Below, one piece after another: positions 34,610 to 45,617 of a DNA stretch of 55,000 bases. A program made the position numbers and the translations under genes. Origin of the DNA: Cristatella mucedo (taxonomy: Eukaryota; Bryozoa; Phylactolaemata; Cristatellidae); assembly GCA_009760855.2 (NCBI GenBank), contig WPIO01000222.1:192501-247500 (forward strand), read 5' to 3'. Position 1 is the first letter of the stretch. Every line of letters starts with the position of its first letter. The notes beneath the pieces were generated by a model that was not told where the DNA came from, did no database searches, and worked only from the letters and a program-made list of their open reading frames with translations.

Positions 34610-35495
34610 TTGGCAGGCCATCAGCTCGCACTGGCTGACAGGTCAGGGACACTTCAGGCTGGTAGGAAAGCATCGATGACTGCACAGTAAAATGAACGGT
34701 ACGAGGCCATCCATGTGCGGATGTCATCGATACATGCAGCAAGGGAGCTGAGAGAATTCGAGGTGCTCGAAGGCTGGGAGGGATCAAAGCAAAGGTACAA
34801 CTGAGTGTCATCCGGATAGAAGTGAAAGCCTAGATTATGCTTGGCAATCACATCAGCAAAGAGGGAGAGTATACACCGTGAACAGAACTGGACCTAGAAC
34901 GGGAGCCCTGAGGTACGCCCATTCCAGTGTCTTAGATGGGAATGGTAGAAGGGAGACTGGGCGGTAGTTGCTTAAGTTCTCTTGGTCTAGTGTCGATGTC
35001 TTGAGAAGTGGCCTGACTACAGCTTTTTTGAAAGGTTTTCAGGGACATGACCTGAAGCTAATGACATATTAATAGTGTTAGTAATGCATGGCAGCAGCAG
35101 ATCAATGCAACGTAGGAGCACTACAGTGAGAATAGGGTCCAGAGGACTTGTTGTCTTCTTTGATTGCGATACGAGCTCCAAGACTAGATCACAAGTGACA
35201 TGCCTAAATGTAGACATTGAGGTACAGCTAGGAATCGGGGAGCAGCATTCTAGTGGAGATGTTGTCATCGTAGGGACTGATTCATTGATTGTGTCTATCT
35301 TCTGCACAAAGAATCGAGACAAGCGTTCAGCTTCAAGGATCATCAGGTAAGGAGCTAACCTGGGAGCTGCTGAGGAGATGTTTCATCGTCGACATCAGCA
35401 TTTTAGGATTGTGCATTTGTGATTCAACAATGTTATGTTTCTATGGATGCTAGACTTGGCGTTGGCTAGAATCGATTGGACAAGGGGCGAAACGT
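34610..35495 (-). mobile_element. LINE A copy with internal deletion across RT motif A
   Basis: On the minus strand the linker comes first (Q-S-I-L-A-N-A-K-S-S, about 35,470), then frame 35017-35343 with F-F-V-Q-K-I-D-T-I and I-N-M-S-L-A-S-G-H-V-P. At about 34,975-34,920 N-Y-R-P-V-S-L-L-P-F is followed after S-K-T-L-E directly by sequence downstream of motif B. The segment holding motif A (L-L-D-L-S-A-x-F-D in the 23.4 kb copy) is missing. Frame 34654-34851 has A-K-H-N-L-G-F-H-F and Y-P-D-D in place of Y-A-D-D, then Q-L-Y-L-C-F-D-P-S-Q-P. Homology stops near 34,640. The deletion joint and Y-P-D-D show it cannot encode active RT. Confidence 0.8.
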
Positions 35496-35635
35496 ACTGA
35501 AAAGGGAAATCCCAAAAATTCTCCCAGTGAAGATTAACACAATTCCATACAAGCAATTTATATGCATAGCACCGTCGGAGAACTTACCTGATCGCAGGTA
35601 CTTTACATTTGCCCTACCACATTAGCCTGCTTGAC
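35496..35635 (-). repeat. Solo 3' tail of LINE A/SINE type, diverged
   Basis: On the minus strand 'caaatgtaaagtacctgcg' and 'aagttctccgacggtgctatg' occur in the order of the LINE A end. Confidence 0.4.
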
Positions 35636-36959
35636 CACATGACTCTTACCAGCCGTTAGAGTCGAGCGCCTTATGCCTGGGTCAAACCAGGGCAGCTACA
35701 CGGCCTCTGCCTAAGTTCTCCAACTGCTGATTAGGATATTTTACAGTCCAGCATGTCACATTAGTCGCTTCCATCTTGCTGACACATCCTCGACGAGATG
35801 GCCAAATATTGCCACGCTCTTGTCTTTTATAACTCTTGTATTTATTTCTCTTTTTAGTCTCTTTTACTGCTGCTGCTCATGACAGGCAAGGGCTTTCTCT
35901 GGGAGGCAGTGCTTGGACGTTTATGCACAGGGAAAATGATGCTGCAAACCGGCAGAGAATGATCTACTCACCAACTAGGGCAAGCATTTGGTATGACTAC
36001 CCACAAGAGACTATACTGTTGACGTGGTCGCTAGCCCACCTTCTTGCGCCGGCCTTCACCTGGTCGACACCGGTGCCACGGTTGCTCGTGGAATCAACAA
36101 CCTCAGCTACGGCCCTACGTTAGGTGCCACGATCGATCTTTCATAAGCGGGTTCAGCAGGTGCCAGGCACACCTGTGGTGGTGCAAAGCAAATCCACACA
36201 AATCCGTCCGACTTCACGACAGCTGCATGACAAGCGCATCGTTTAATAAGTAAATCTAATGTATTGGCAGTTCTCGGTTAAACTGCTTTCGCTGTCGACC
36301 AGTCATAAATAACTGCCTGCACACAGTCCTTAAACTCAGCAGATATAACATTCAGCACCCACGTGTGAATTCAGTCAGCCAAAGTGCCAGGCGGCACCGG
36401 TGCAGTGCAGAGGCAGTCGGATTACCTGTCAGTTCGGTGGCTAAACAGACTCGAAGCTCGAAGCAGCACCTGAGGTCAGCGATCGGCCCTCGGCTGCATA
36501 GCTTGCGCCCGATGACGCCTGCACTTAACTTCTGCAGTGACACAAAATTACTGCATCGATCTTCCGAGAGGCATGTTGCCGCTATCTTCCTCTGCAATCG
36601 CAGAAAAAAAAAACTGTCAGTTATAGGGAAAATTACAACTCATTAAAATATAGTTTAGCAACTGCATGACAAGCTGCACCTATTGACAACAAATTCGAAA
36701 GTCAGTCACCAGGCACCAAAGACAAGAATTAGAATAAGACATTGTTTGGCACACTGAACAGACAGGTGTGTTCAAGCGAACCCTGTGCATGATTTAGAGC
36801 CTGCTACTAGCCAGAGATCTAATTAACCGGTGGCCGTGAGGGTCTACGTGTTTGATCTATACTGCTTGTTGGTCTACCAGCCTTTTGCTTAAAGCTGGCA
36901 AAAAAACTCTGCATCCAGGTTTGCGTGTTGTGAGTTTCGCAGCAGCCACCTCTTGCTTA
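35636..36959. other. Unrecognised spacer DNA; possible retropepsin-like scrap
   Basis: In the plus frame at 36,048-36,149 the reading A-G-L-H-L-V-D-T-G-A-T-V-A resembles the active-site stretch of retrotransposon aspartic proteases (hydrophobic pair, D-T-G-A). A TGA lies about 35 bases upstream of the stretch and a TAA about 100 bases downstream, and no flap motif is seen. Frames 35836-36123 and 36365-36646 are unrecognised. Confidence 0.25.
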
Positions 36960-37245
36960 CCAGGATACTAAACTACTCTGCCACCTATGGCTCATCCTTT
37001 TCTACAGTTCTCAGCTGCTACTTCCATGCTACTTACAATGTCAACTGGTCTTCTGACTGTGCTATCTTCCCACTGTCTCGTGCTGTTGTGTGAGATGAAG
37101 TTTCTTGGCTACCGAATGGGATATAAAAGCCACTTAAGCTGTGAGTGGGCTGTATTAAACTCTCCTGCGTAGCACCCACTTAATCTTTCCAAAGTTGTTG
37201 AGTTAAAGACTGATATATGTAACATCACATTCAATGACCCGAATA
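36960..37245 (+). mobile_element. LINE B 3' end, plus strand
   Basis: Starts TATGGCTCATCCTTTTCTAC and follows the 3' end and UTR at 9,170-9,420 base by base with moderate divergence. It ends with TGTAACATCACATTCAATG, a worn version of the ACATT-repeat tail. It lies directly downstream of module X but in opposite orientation to it. Confidence 0.7.
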
Positions 37246-38166
37246 AAAGACACCCGATAGCTCTGGAAAAAAGATCAAACTCACTTAGCCCACAGGCTTC
37301 GACAATTCGTCTGTCGGAAGCTTCTGCTGCACTGTGGCTGCATCTGTAAGATTGACTCTGGCCGTGAAGGAATGACAAGGAGCACGTGGCGGCAGAGGCA
37401 CCAGCTGCAGTATTGCTGCTTTGAAGGCCATCGGATCGGCTGCTGCGACCAGCCGCCCGACATGGGCCACCACCGTCTGTCGGCAGTGGCCTCCTTTCCT
37501 GGCACCCGGCAGTGTCAGCATCAGATGCTCGATTGGCTGCTTAAATTTCTCCGGCTCGCCTGGCATGCAGGCTCTTTCCTCGGAGCATACGATGGTCTAA
37601 GCACAGTGGCGACATAGTTGGCCCCACCCAAATAAAGTCTCACCACTGCTAGTGTCGAAGCCGTTGTGGCCATGGATGAAGAATCTTGCTGACTCCTAGC
37701 GCCGGCTATATCAATCCATGGCTGCTGTGGCCGCAGCTGCATAATGGGCGCTCCGTGCGGCAGATGCATCAGCTGCTGCTGCTGCTGCACCATAGGCACT
37801 CTATGCTGCCAAGAGGAGGCCAAGGCATCGGCTGGTCCATGGTGCTATATCCTGCTGCCAATGTGAATGGCTACTGCCCCGAGTTTCAGACCACCATCCT
37901 GAAATTGCAGACCTGAAACAGCAGAGGCCAGGCTTCTGACTTTGGCTCGGCAGGCTGCATGAGCCAAAGCTGCTGACCGCTGCTGTTGCCAAAGCCTGGC
38001 GCCGGATTCCTATTCGACTCTGCTAAGACAGAGGCAAACCTGCCGAAACAGCACTGGGCAGATGCGGAGAACAGGAGGCTAGCCATCATCGGGTGCTGTG
38101 GTGCCACAACGGCCGAATGCACATTGAGCACACAGCATCAAGAGCTGCTGTGCGCTCACTGTGCAA
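37246..38166 (-). repeat. Module X, longest copy, minus strand
   Basis: Read on the minus strand from 38,166. It begins ATTGCACAGTGAGCGCACAG, immediately where right-arm homology stops. Frame 37521-37823 is Q-rich (V-Q-Q-Q-Q-Q-L-M) and contains G-G-A-N-Y-V-A-T-V-L-R-P-S-Y-A-P-R-K-E-P. The next frame, 37285-37566, has H-L-M-L-T-L-P-G-A-R-K-G-G-H-C-R-Q-T-V, then H-V-G-R-L-V-A-A-A-D, then P-T-D-E-L-S-K-P-V-G-stop. The shift between them is near 37,570. The copy at 45.62-46.42 kb has the same order. After the stop comes a GTGAGT. I do not recognise the protein; a transposon Gag is possible. The two copies agree over about 800 bases. Confidence 0.7.
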
Positions 38167-38280
38167 TCAACTTTTGCCAAGTCTACTGACAGTTATAGAG
38201 ATTTTTGAAATTATCAGAGTGTACTAGCTACCTCTGGCTGAGTTCAGGAGAGTATGAGAGCTTTTACATGCACACAACCA

Positions 38281-38283
<3 letters not shown>

Positions 38284-38313
<30 letters not shown>
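38284..38313. repeat. (AC)n microsatellite, right arm
   Basis: About 30 bases of AC, mirror of the much longer left-arm (GT)n. Confidence 0.9.
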
Positions 38314-38315
<2 letters not shown>

Positions 38316-38439
38316 CACGGCGAAGGCACAACATTCTCGACCTAGCTGTACTGACCCTGTGACCTTCAACACCCCAGCATAAAGCCATTGGGTAATGTAA
38401 AACCATTGAACAGCCAGTACGTGCTAACTCAATCCAGCC

Positions 38440-38711
38440 GTAAACCAATCCAACCATGCCGGCTCAAGCCCAGGCCATCGATGTCAAAAACTAAGATCCT
38501 GTTTCACTGCAGCTGTATGGCAGTGGCAGCAGAGCACACGTTTCATGGTCAAATTAGCACCATCAGCAATTACCCGTAAGCCAATCCAACCATGCCGGCT
38601 CAAGCCCATGCCATCAATGTCAAAAACAAAGATCCTGTTTCACTGCAGCTGTACGGCAGTGGCAGCAGAACAAACAATGGTTTTATGGTCAAATTAGCAC
38701 CATCAGCATAT
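38440..38711. repeat. Tandem duplication of about 135 bases, right arm only
   Basis: Unit one starts at 38,440 (GTAAACCAATCCAACCATGC), unit two at 38,576 (GTAAGCCAATCCAACCATGC). Both run through TTTCACTGCAGCTGTA and AAATTAGCACCATCAGCA. Only a handful of differences are seen, far fewer than between the arms, so it is younger than the arm duplication. The left arm has one copy. Confidence 0.9.
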
Positions 38712-38754
38712 ATCTGCTGAGGTGTATTGCAATAACACCGACAGAAGCAAAAGC

Positions 38755-38767
38755 GGCAGATAGAGAC

Positions 38768-38857
<90 letters not shown>

Positions 38858-39090
38858 AGAGAGAGAGACAGACAGAGAGAGAGAGATGATAGTGTGAGAA
38901 AGAGAGAAAGAGACAGACAGGGAAACGGATGTGATATAAGACAGAGACACAGACACAAACACAGACACAGACATAGAAGGAGATACAGACAAAGAACCAG
39001 ACAGAGAGAGAAAGATAGTGAAACAGAAACTAAGCAAGAGATAGAGATAGAACAAACAAGAGAGGGAGAGAGAGGGGGAGAGAGAGTGTG
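38755..39090. repeat. GA-rich composite unit, right arm (single copy)
   Basis: Mirror of the left-arm CT composite: a (GA)n run, ACAGACAGAGAG, AAACAGAAACTAAGCAAGAG and GAGATAGAACAAAC occur once each. Confidence 0.85.
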
Positions 39091-39099
39091 GAAAGATTG

Positions 39100-41325
39100 G
39101 TTAGGCATGGAAGACAGAGCTGTCTTTTTGGAAACGATGCAGTAGAGCAGCTTGATGTCACCACCATTACGATGCGAGGGGCTTGGGTGGGGTAGAGTAT
39201 TCGGGTAGCCAACCCCATAGAGGCGACCCACTGCTCCCATCGGCCTTGTCGTGGAGCAGGCTGGAGTGCATCAACTACTTGAAGCTCATTAGCGCTCTCA
39301 GTCAGTCACTGGCAGCAGCAACCGAGTGAAAAACTCTAAATAGCTTAATACCGATAGTGCACTAGCAAGGAGGTAGCTGGCTAAGGCAAAGGTAGACGAC
39401 CATGAGCCAAAAGAGTCAGCACAGATGAGGTCAGCTCTCAAGGATCGACGAGTACTGTTATCGATCAGCTCAGTCGAGCTGGAGTTGGATAGGAACTTCG
39501 CTGGCCATAAACATCACTGACTAGTTGCTGCTCTTCTCTCCCTCTAATTTCTCTATTTCTTTCTAGCTGCAATCATCCCAAAATGGCTGACGTTGCCTGT
39601 GCTGCCCACTACGAATGTTACCTTGTAATAGCTTTGCAACAGTGAGGATAGGTTGTAGGGGCATATGCCCCAATCACACAAGAGGTATTAGTTGATTGGT
39701 TTTCCCCTGCCTACTTCGTCTACAAACAACCTAAGTGATCCTAGGAGTAGTTTAATTTGAAGGGACGTTATCGGGCACAACTGTGTGCAAGAACTATGGT
39801 CGTAGATAAGCATTTCAAAATGGCAACTTTCTTGTGCCCGAAGGGTGCCTTCATAATCTGTTAAAATACACACGGCACTCTGTCAGGCCTCTCTAACCTG
39901 CTAAGGCTCCTAGTGTGTGTACTACAGAAAGTCACTTGCACCTAAAAGCACTCATTTTAGTCGTGCTCTGATCTAAGACGGCAGCAATTATGATCGTCCG
40001 GGTAAATGGCACTGGAACAAATCGGTCTGCCTATCATTAAACTTGCTTCTCTAAGCTACTTCCACTTACGGCTCCTTGCTTCAGCAGCTGCTGCTGTTGC
40101 CGCATATACTGCCGGACTGCTCAGGGGGGCTAGTCCTTTCAGGACGGGAAGCAGCTTCCCAAGTGCAGGGGATCTGTAACGATTGGGTATCGGGCTGGCA
40201 TCGGCACCTCTATAACCATCCGTAATTGAAGTAGGCCTCTTTACCGGCACCAGTGTACATCACCGATCTATATTTGTGACAGCAGCAGCAGCACATCAGT
40301 GGCGAGATCACTTACAGCTTACAATCCTGCCGCTGATTGCCTAGCTGGCACCTTTCCTGCCCATAGGCTGCCTGCAGACACTTACCTGTTGCCTCTTTGG
40401 AGTGCTTGGTCAGTGACAACAGATCCGATCATTCTACCTCCACTACTAATGAAGGAAGAGACAGCTGTAACATCAGCATCCGATGCTGAGGTGGCTCTAG
40501 CTGTAAAAGCAACAGTTGCTGTTACCAAAGAAAATCAGCAGCTGCTAAGCTGGGGCTCCACGTGGATCTCCACGGAGAAGGCAATAGAGGCTCAAGTTTG
40601 GCAGCAACGAAGACACATAAGGGGATGTTTGTGGGGGGTGTCCCTAGTACAGGGCAGCTTGCTGCCGCTAATTGCAGAAAATGAGTCTTACAGCCCATGT
40701 GGCAGAAACAGTTAGGGGAGATAACCTGAGCAAACGAACATAATGGCACCTTGGCATGCAATCTCGGTGCACACCAACGAGCCTACTCACGCCCGAGTAC
40801 CCTGGTCGGGAAAGTAGCCTCAGCTACCAGAGAAGACTTGATTTTTCCGGTGTAACATGCTACCACCATCTCGGGGCCAGGCTTTAAAGCCTTTTAAAAA
40901 TATAGAGGTCAGCCCGGTAAAGTACAATAGTCTGTTAAGGTGTAGGCTGAAAGGGCACCGTCTCCAGTGTCCTCCCCTATGACACTCAGAGCAAGAGCTT
41001 ACAGCAAGTGATCGTGCTGGACTAGCAGAAGTTGCCACAGTGGGAGTGACTTTTCTGCTCTGGCCCGCGTGCCCTGGGTGCAGCAGCCTGCTACACTCGA
41101 GTCGTCAAAACAGCATCGAGTCAGGGTCACTGTTCTAGTAGTTCTGTATCAATAAGTGGGCGGATAGTGCGTTAGAAACGGCCGGTCTTGTTGCTACTGG
41201 ACGAAAGCAATGACGTGGCCTCGACGGCTGCAACATTCTTGGCACCCGTTCGGATCATAGTAATAGTAAGTTTGTTACAGCTCACTCAGTAAACTCAAGC
41301 TCTTTTTAGGTGGTTTCCATTAGCT
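39100..41325 (-). other. Right-arm sequence, no intact gene; carries the CCHC-like motif
   Basis: Minus frame 40820-41038 (72 codons) includes C-S-E-C-H-R-G-G-H-W-R-R-C-P-F at about 40,948-40,995. The frame breaks soon after. A hairpin GTCC-TTTCA-GGAC at 40,133-40,145 is the counterpart of the left-arm tRNA-like hairpin. Plus frame 40299-40715 (138 codons) is not open in the left arm and is rejected as a gene. Confidence 0.45.
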
Positions 41326-41344
41326 GCGACTAAAGCATGATCGT

Positions 41345-42060
41345 ATGGTTAGCAGTAGCACGATCAGTGAACCTGAAAAAAAAACACATTTAGTGGTGGC
41401 ACGTAAGGGCTCACCATTCAAGTATGTTTAGTGGCAGCATGAAGTAGTGTCAGCACCCACAAGCACAGTAGGGACGAATCACAGGAATCCTCTTAATGCT
41501 GTCACAAATAGATGAACTTTTAGTTTTTTTTAAATGGGGCAAGTCCGGGGTGTCGTGATGCAGGTCGGGAATGAGTTCACGGCTTTGGGAGCATAGCAAC
41601 TAAAGGCATGATCGCCAAAAGATATTTAAGATGTGCATGAGGCATCGATAAACAATTAGATTTCAAATAGCTGTTGGTACGATGCTTAGCCTGGTGGGAT
41701 GTAGATCCGACAAGTAGGTTAGAGCAAAAGAATGAAGAGGCATAAAAGTGAGCCACACAACCTAGAAGTCAATGCATGACTGGCAGAATGTGCAGGTCAG
41801 CGAGAATCTGTGTGATGTTGCAACTGTGATGCTCATGACAGACAAGCTTAGCAGCAGAGTAATGCACAGTGAAAGATGACACCTGTAAAACAAGCAGATT
41901 CAACAGCAGCCATGCTTGCAGAGCCGATTTTGAGTATGTCCAATTTCTCAATCACACTTGGTTCGTCAACAACGAATAAGTTAGTTGGCAATGCGGTTTC
42001 AAAAGAGTGATAGCCACTCGGTGTGTTGCTGGTCGCAGGTTAGCAAGTGCGGTTCGTGGA
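41345..42060 (-). mobile_element. LINE A insertion private to the right arm
   Basis: The left arm joins across this point (near 28,335). Minus strand: I-E-K-L-D-I-L-K then V-E-S-A (about 41,950-41,880), then A-C-L-S and C-H-E-H-H-S-C-N-I-T-Q-I-L-A-D-L-H (frame 41769-41951), F-G-D-H-A-F-S-C-Y-A-P-K-A (about 41,600), and 3' UTR to about 41,385. Internal sequence between the two LINE blocks is missing. It gives a relative date: after the arm duplication unless the left copy lost it. Confidence 0.75.
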
Positions 42061-42170
42061 TAGAAGTCGTATACGTTACAGTTGGAACATTCACGACAGA
42101 CGAACCGGGCTGCAGAAATCTGCAAGACAGGCCAACATTCATTGCAGAGGCACGACGACTAGCAGCCAAA

Positions 42171-42173
<3 letters not shown>

Positions 42174-42244
<71 letters not shown>
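42174..42244. repeat. (GA)n microsatellite, right arm
   Basis: Pure AG run of about 71 bases, mirror of 28,117-28,203. Confidence 0.95.
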
Positions 42245-42248
<4 letters not shown>

Positions 42249-43204
42249 ACAGAGGTCTCCACAAAAGGTCCTAACAAAATAGTACATATAATCCTATATA
42301 GGCATGCCTGGATTTTTGCATTATTCCATAACTGAAAAAATGCAGACGCCACAGTTTATTTAATCATGCAATCTATTGAATGTTCTATTTAAAATGGGAC
42401 ACATCACTCCGAGTATACCCAGGCCAAAGCCAATTTGGTAAGTTAGGCCGGTTGCCAACTGTTGGTAGCTTGGCCTTACAACTATTAACTTTGCTAACCA
42501 CTAAAGTGCCATCCACATAAAAATGAAAAGCAAAAAAAGTGATTTTTAGCACTATAACATCTATGTGAAAGTGCTATATTATCAAAGGCATTTTTAATAT
42601 GGTAATTGTGCTTAGCTGTTATTTGGGCAAGATTTAGGGCAAACATGATGAAAAGTAGTGACTCCGGGAATAATTAATACATTTAGTCACTGTAGTGACA
42701 TAAATTTAATCACTTTAGTCTCGGTATTCATAACTATTGAATCGGCTTCATGCAGATGCTTGTAAGTAATCAATCTGGCTGAGTGATAGAAAACAGATCA
42801 CTATCAAGCGAAAAGGCTGCATCGATTTACATAAAAGCGGTAGCGAGACTTCTTCTATTTGAGATCATTTATTAGCATCAATGTATTTAAATATGACTTA
42901 CTTGTATTAATGCAGTTATTCATGCGGTTTTATTAGGCATATGATAAGTATTTTGATATATCAATGTAGATAGCCTTCCCGAGCCTTCCCGAACTTCAAT
43001 ATATAAGTGGAAGAGCAGTAAATCGCTAGTAAAAAACCCCACCTCCTCCACGTGCCCTTTCCATTGGAAAGGTGACACGTCGACCCCTCCTATTTTTGCT
43101 TATTTGCTAAGTAAAAAGCTGTGGAAAAAGCTGAACCATTAGTCTGCCACTATACAAATGAGCCTGCTCAACAGCTAGCAAGGTGTGAAAAGTCGGATGC
43201 CTTA
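42245..43204. other. Right-arm unique sequence, no gene recognised
   Basis: Conserved with 27,091-28,116 (inverted). Long common words include TTACCATATTAAAAATGC and GCTACCAACAGTTG. No coding signal in common. Confidence 0.5.
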
Positions 43205-43470
43205 ATAGGACGTCAGTCAGTGACTGAGTGTGAGTGAGCAAGTAAGTCAGTGAGTGAGTGAGTGAGCAATTGAGTGAATGAGTGAGCAAGAGAGTGAGAG
43301 AGCAAGCCGAGAGAGAGTGAGCGAGCAAGAGAGTGTATGAGAGAGTGAGTGTACAAGGGAGCTGAGAGAGCGAGTAAGCAAGCAAAAGAGCGAGCCAGCC
43401 AGTGACTTAGCAAGCTTGCATGGATGAGTGAATGAGTGTGAGTGAGTGAGCGAGTGTGAGTGAGTATTAC
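43205..43470. repeat. Degenerate GTGA/GCGA-rich tract, right arm
   Basis: Mirror of 26,636-27,090. GAGTGAGTGAG, GAGCAAG and GAGAGAG words mix irregularly. Confidence 0.85.
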
Positions 43471-43829
43471 TTCGTTTTGCCAACTTTTTCAAACTTATGC
43501 AGTTGACCAACTCGGGATAAAGAGTTAGATTACAAGAGTAGGCGCAGCTCACATAGGTATCGGCACTAGCAACACCATCTCTTACAAATTTCTGTGCAAG
43601 CCTAATAGAACGGTGGCAGTGCAGAACCCTTAAACTATGCTCGTCTATCGTAACTGCCACAGCATTCACGTTGTCTCCACTGATCTCCGACCTGCACTCT
43701 CCATCGGCAGCAAGACCATCCCCATATCACTCTTTGATCTCCTGCCCAAGCTTGAGTGACCAAAAACCAGCTCCTCATGGGCCACCCTTCTTAGCACCAG
43801 TAAATCCTTTAGAGATTGCACCCTCAGTT

Positions 43830-44203
43830 CCTGTTAGTCTAAAACGTGAAACTACCGACTGCCCGACATCACGACATTTCCTAACTTGAAATTCAAGGCA
43901 CAACTAATCACCAACACGTGATTTGCTCAGGCCACACGTCCTTCCTGTGGTGAAACTTTTGAGCATTAATATCACTAGCCGCACTGGTTTGGCACACCGA
44001 TTTGGCCCTTTGACTTCCCGTGAGTCTAAAACCTGAAACTCTTGACTGCCTATCATCGCGAAACTTCCAAACTTGACAATTCATGCACAACTTATCAAAA
44101 ACACGGATCTTGCAGCACGTGATTTTTCCACGCGACACGACCTATGCTAAATGTGGTGAAACCATGAACATTATCGTCACTAACCGCACTTTTTTGGCCC
44201 AGT
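43830..44203. repeat. Tandem duplication of about 190 bases at the right arm's outer end
   Basis: Units at 43,830-43,994 and 44,019-44,203 share GTCTAAAAC-TGAAACT, CACGTGATTT, TGTGGTGAAAC and TCACTA-CCGCAC in order, with clear divergence. The left arm has one copy. The outer right-arm unit fits the left arm's outer end; the inner one also matches. Confidence 0.75.
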
Positions 44204-44233
44204 TGTTAATTAAGGTGCTTGTTCCGACCAAGG

Positions 44234-44724
44234 TCATTCTCATTTATATAGTGGGAGAAGAGCTGCTAACATTCCTTTCTCCACTTGCATTTGGAAGACA
44301 TAATTCTTGGCCCATTGACTCGGTAATCATCAAATGTGAGTTCTGGGTTTGGCATGAACTACCAGCAGCACCGTAGTTTCCAGCTAAGACTCTTGGGGCT
44401 CTGGTGTTTCCAGCCAGTCAAGGCTGTACAAGATAATCCCCGAACTCTTCGACTGAGATCATGCTTTAGACCAAACTAAGAAAGCTGGCGTGCGTTGTGG
44501 CTCTGCACATATTCCAGGATTCCGTGCTTCAAACCATGGAGTGACTGTGCAATATTTCTATCTCTCGAAGCAATTGCATTTTACATGCAGCTGGACTCGC
44601 CATGCACCTAGCATGACCAACAGAAATGCTTGAGACTACTTGCCATACCGACTGTTAGGCAGTCGTCGAGTTTAAGAAACGTGCTCCATGCTGTTTGTCA
44701 GACCGTGACTAGGAGTATTTAGTT
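44234..44724. other. Unrecognised DNA
   Basis: Beyond the arm. No match to the left flank (25.0-25.6 kb) was seen. Confidence 0.35.
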
Positions 44725-44965
44725 CGGTCAAAGTCGAGTCAAAAGATTAGTCGGAGTCGAAAGTAGTGAATGGCGTTTGCTGGAGAAAGTAACGCTCAGA
44801 AGCACCAGCAGGAAAGCAAGTCATCCCACCACAAAAAAACGTCCAAGCTCTGCCGTAGTGACATCGCATGGCTCTAGCACCCAGCAGTTGCCAGCCAGTC
44901 TTTAAACGAAAGAAGGCAATAGCTACCTTACTGTTCAGGGTGGATTGTGAGAGCATACGAAGTTG
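44725..44965 (-). mobile_element. LINE B-like C-terminal scrap
   Basis: Minus frame 44747-44956 opens S-T-L-N-S-K-V-A-I-A-F-F-R-L-K-T, which fits V-D-N-K-L-A-V-T-F-F-R-L-K in the 8.84 kb copy. The rest of the frame does not match well. Confidence 0.5.
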
Positions 44966-45617
44966 CTCAGCATTGGTCAGTTCTGTATGAAGGAGCTAAA
45001 CAGTGGCACACCGGCTTCGGTCGGGTGATTCGGTAGCTACACTAGTGTCTGTGGGTATCTATGCACCTGGGAGTAAGCCTATTACCAAGGCTGCTGCATG
45101 GTGCAGCCTGGGATCAGGAAATGCCTGGCAATTAAAATTAGACTACCATTTACATGGCTACCGACTAGCAGGGCTCGAACAGCGCTGCACTAGCATAAAT
45201 GTTATGGAATTGACCAGTTTCACCCAGAGCAGCTGCCATTTTTATAAATCTACACAAATTTTAAGGATATGGCTGTCTCTAACATTATTGTGTAATTTTC
45301 AAACCGGAGGCAGAGATAATGAGAATTCCTGAGTGCTGCTGCTGCCTATATAGGCTCGTGAGCTTTGTAGCCTTGTGGGCCTTACATCCTGAAGCAATTG
45401 CTTCTGCTGGCTTGCCTCAACCAGCCAATGCTAACAGGTTAATGGGTAGGTCATTTAGACACTGCCGACAAAAGCTCAGCAGACTACTGCAGGGCTCAGA
45501 CCATCACTGGTATTGCGGAGTGGCTGTGCATTTCTTCAGGGTCTCGACCTGTGTTGTCAGCCAGTGTCTTTCCCGAAGGCTTTTTCCTGCTGCATTCTGG
45601 TCCTGCTGTGCGATTGT
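44966..45617. other. Unrecognised DNA with an isolated B-box-like word
   Basis: Minus strand carries TGTTCGAGCCC at about 45,172-45,182 without a convincing A box. Plus frame 45319-45846 (175 codons) begins here and continues into module X. It opens C-C-C-C-L-Y and has a hydrophobic N-terminal third, but the other copy of module X is not open in this frame. Confidence 0.3.

Larger units (their letters stand above)
38169..44233 (-). repeat. Right arm of the giant inverted duplication
   Basis: About 6.1 kb, reverse complement of the left arm in the same landmark order. Private to this arm: a roughly 135-base tandem duplication near the inner end, a roughly 190-base tandem duplication at the outer end, and a LINE A insertion at about 41,345-42,060. 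Its inner end touches module X exactly. Homology at the outer end fades after GGTGCTTGTTCCGACCAAGG (44,214-44,233). Confidence 0.85.

Noticed and set aside
36048-36149. Aspartic protease gene of a retrotransposon
   Set aside because: Only a D-T-G-A-like stretch of about a dozen residues between two nearby stops; no flap or second motif. Kept as a note in the spacer entry only.
40299-40715. 138-codon plus-strand frame in the right arm
   Set aside because: The homologous left-arm sequence has stops in this frame, so there is no sign of selection on it.
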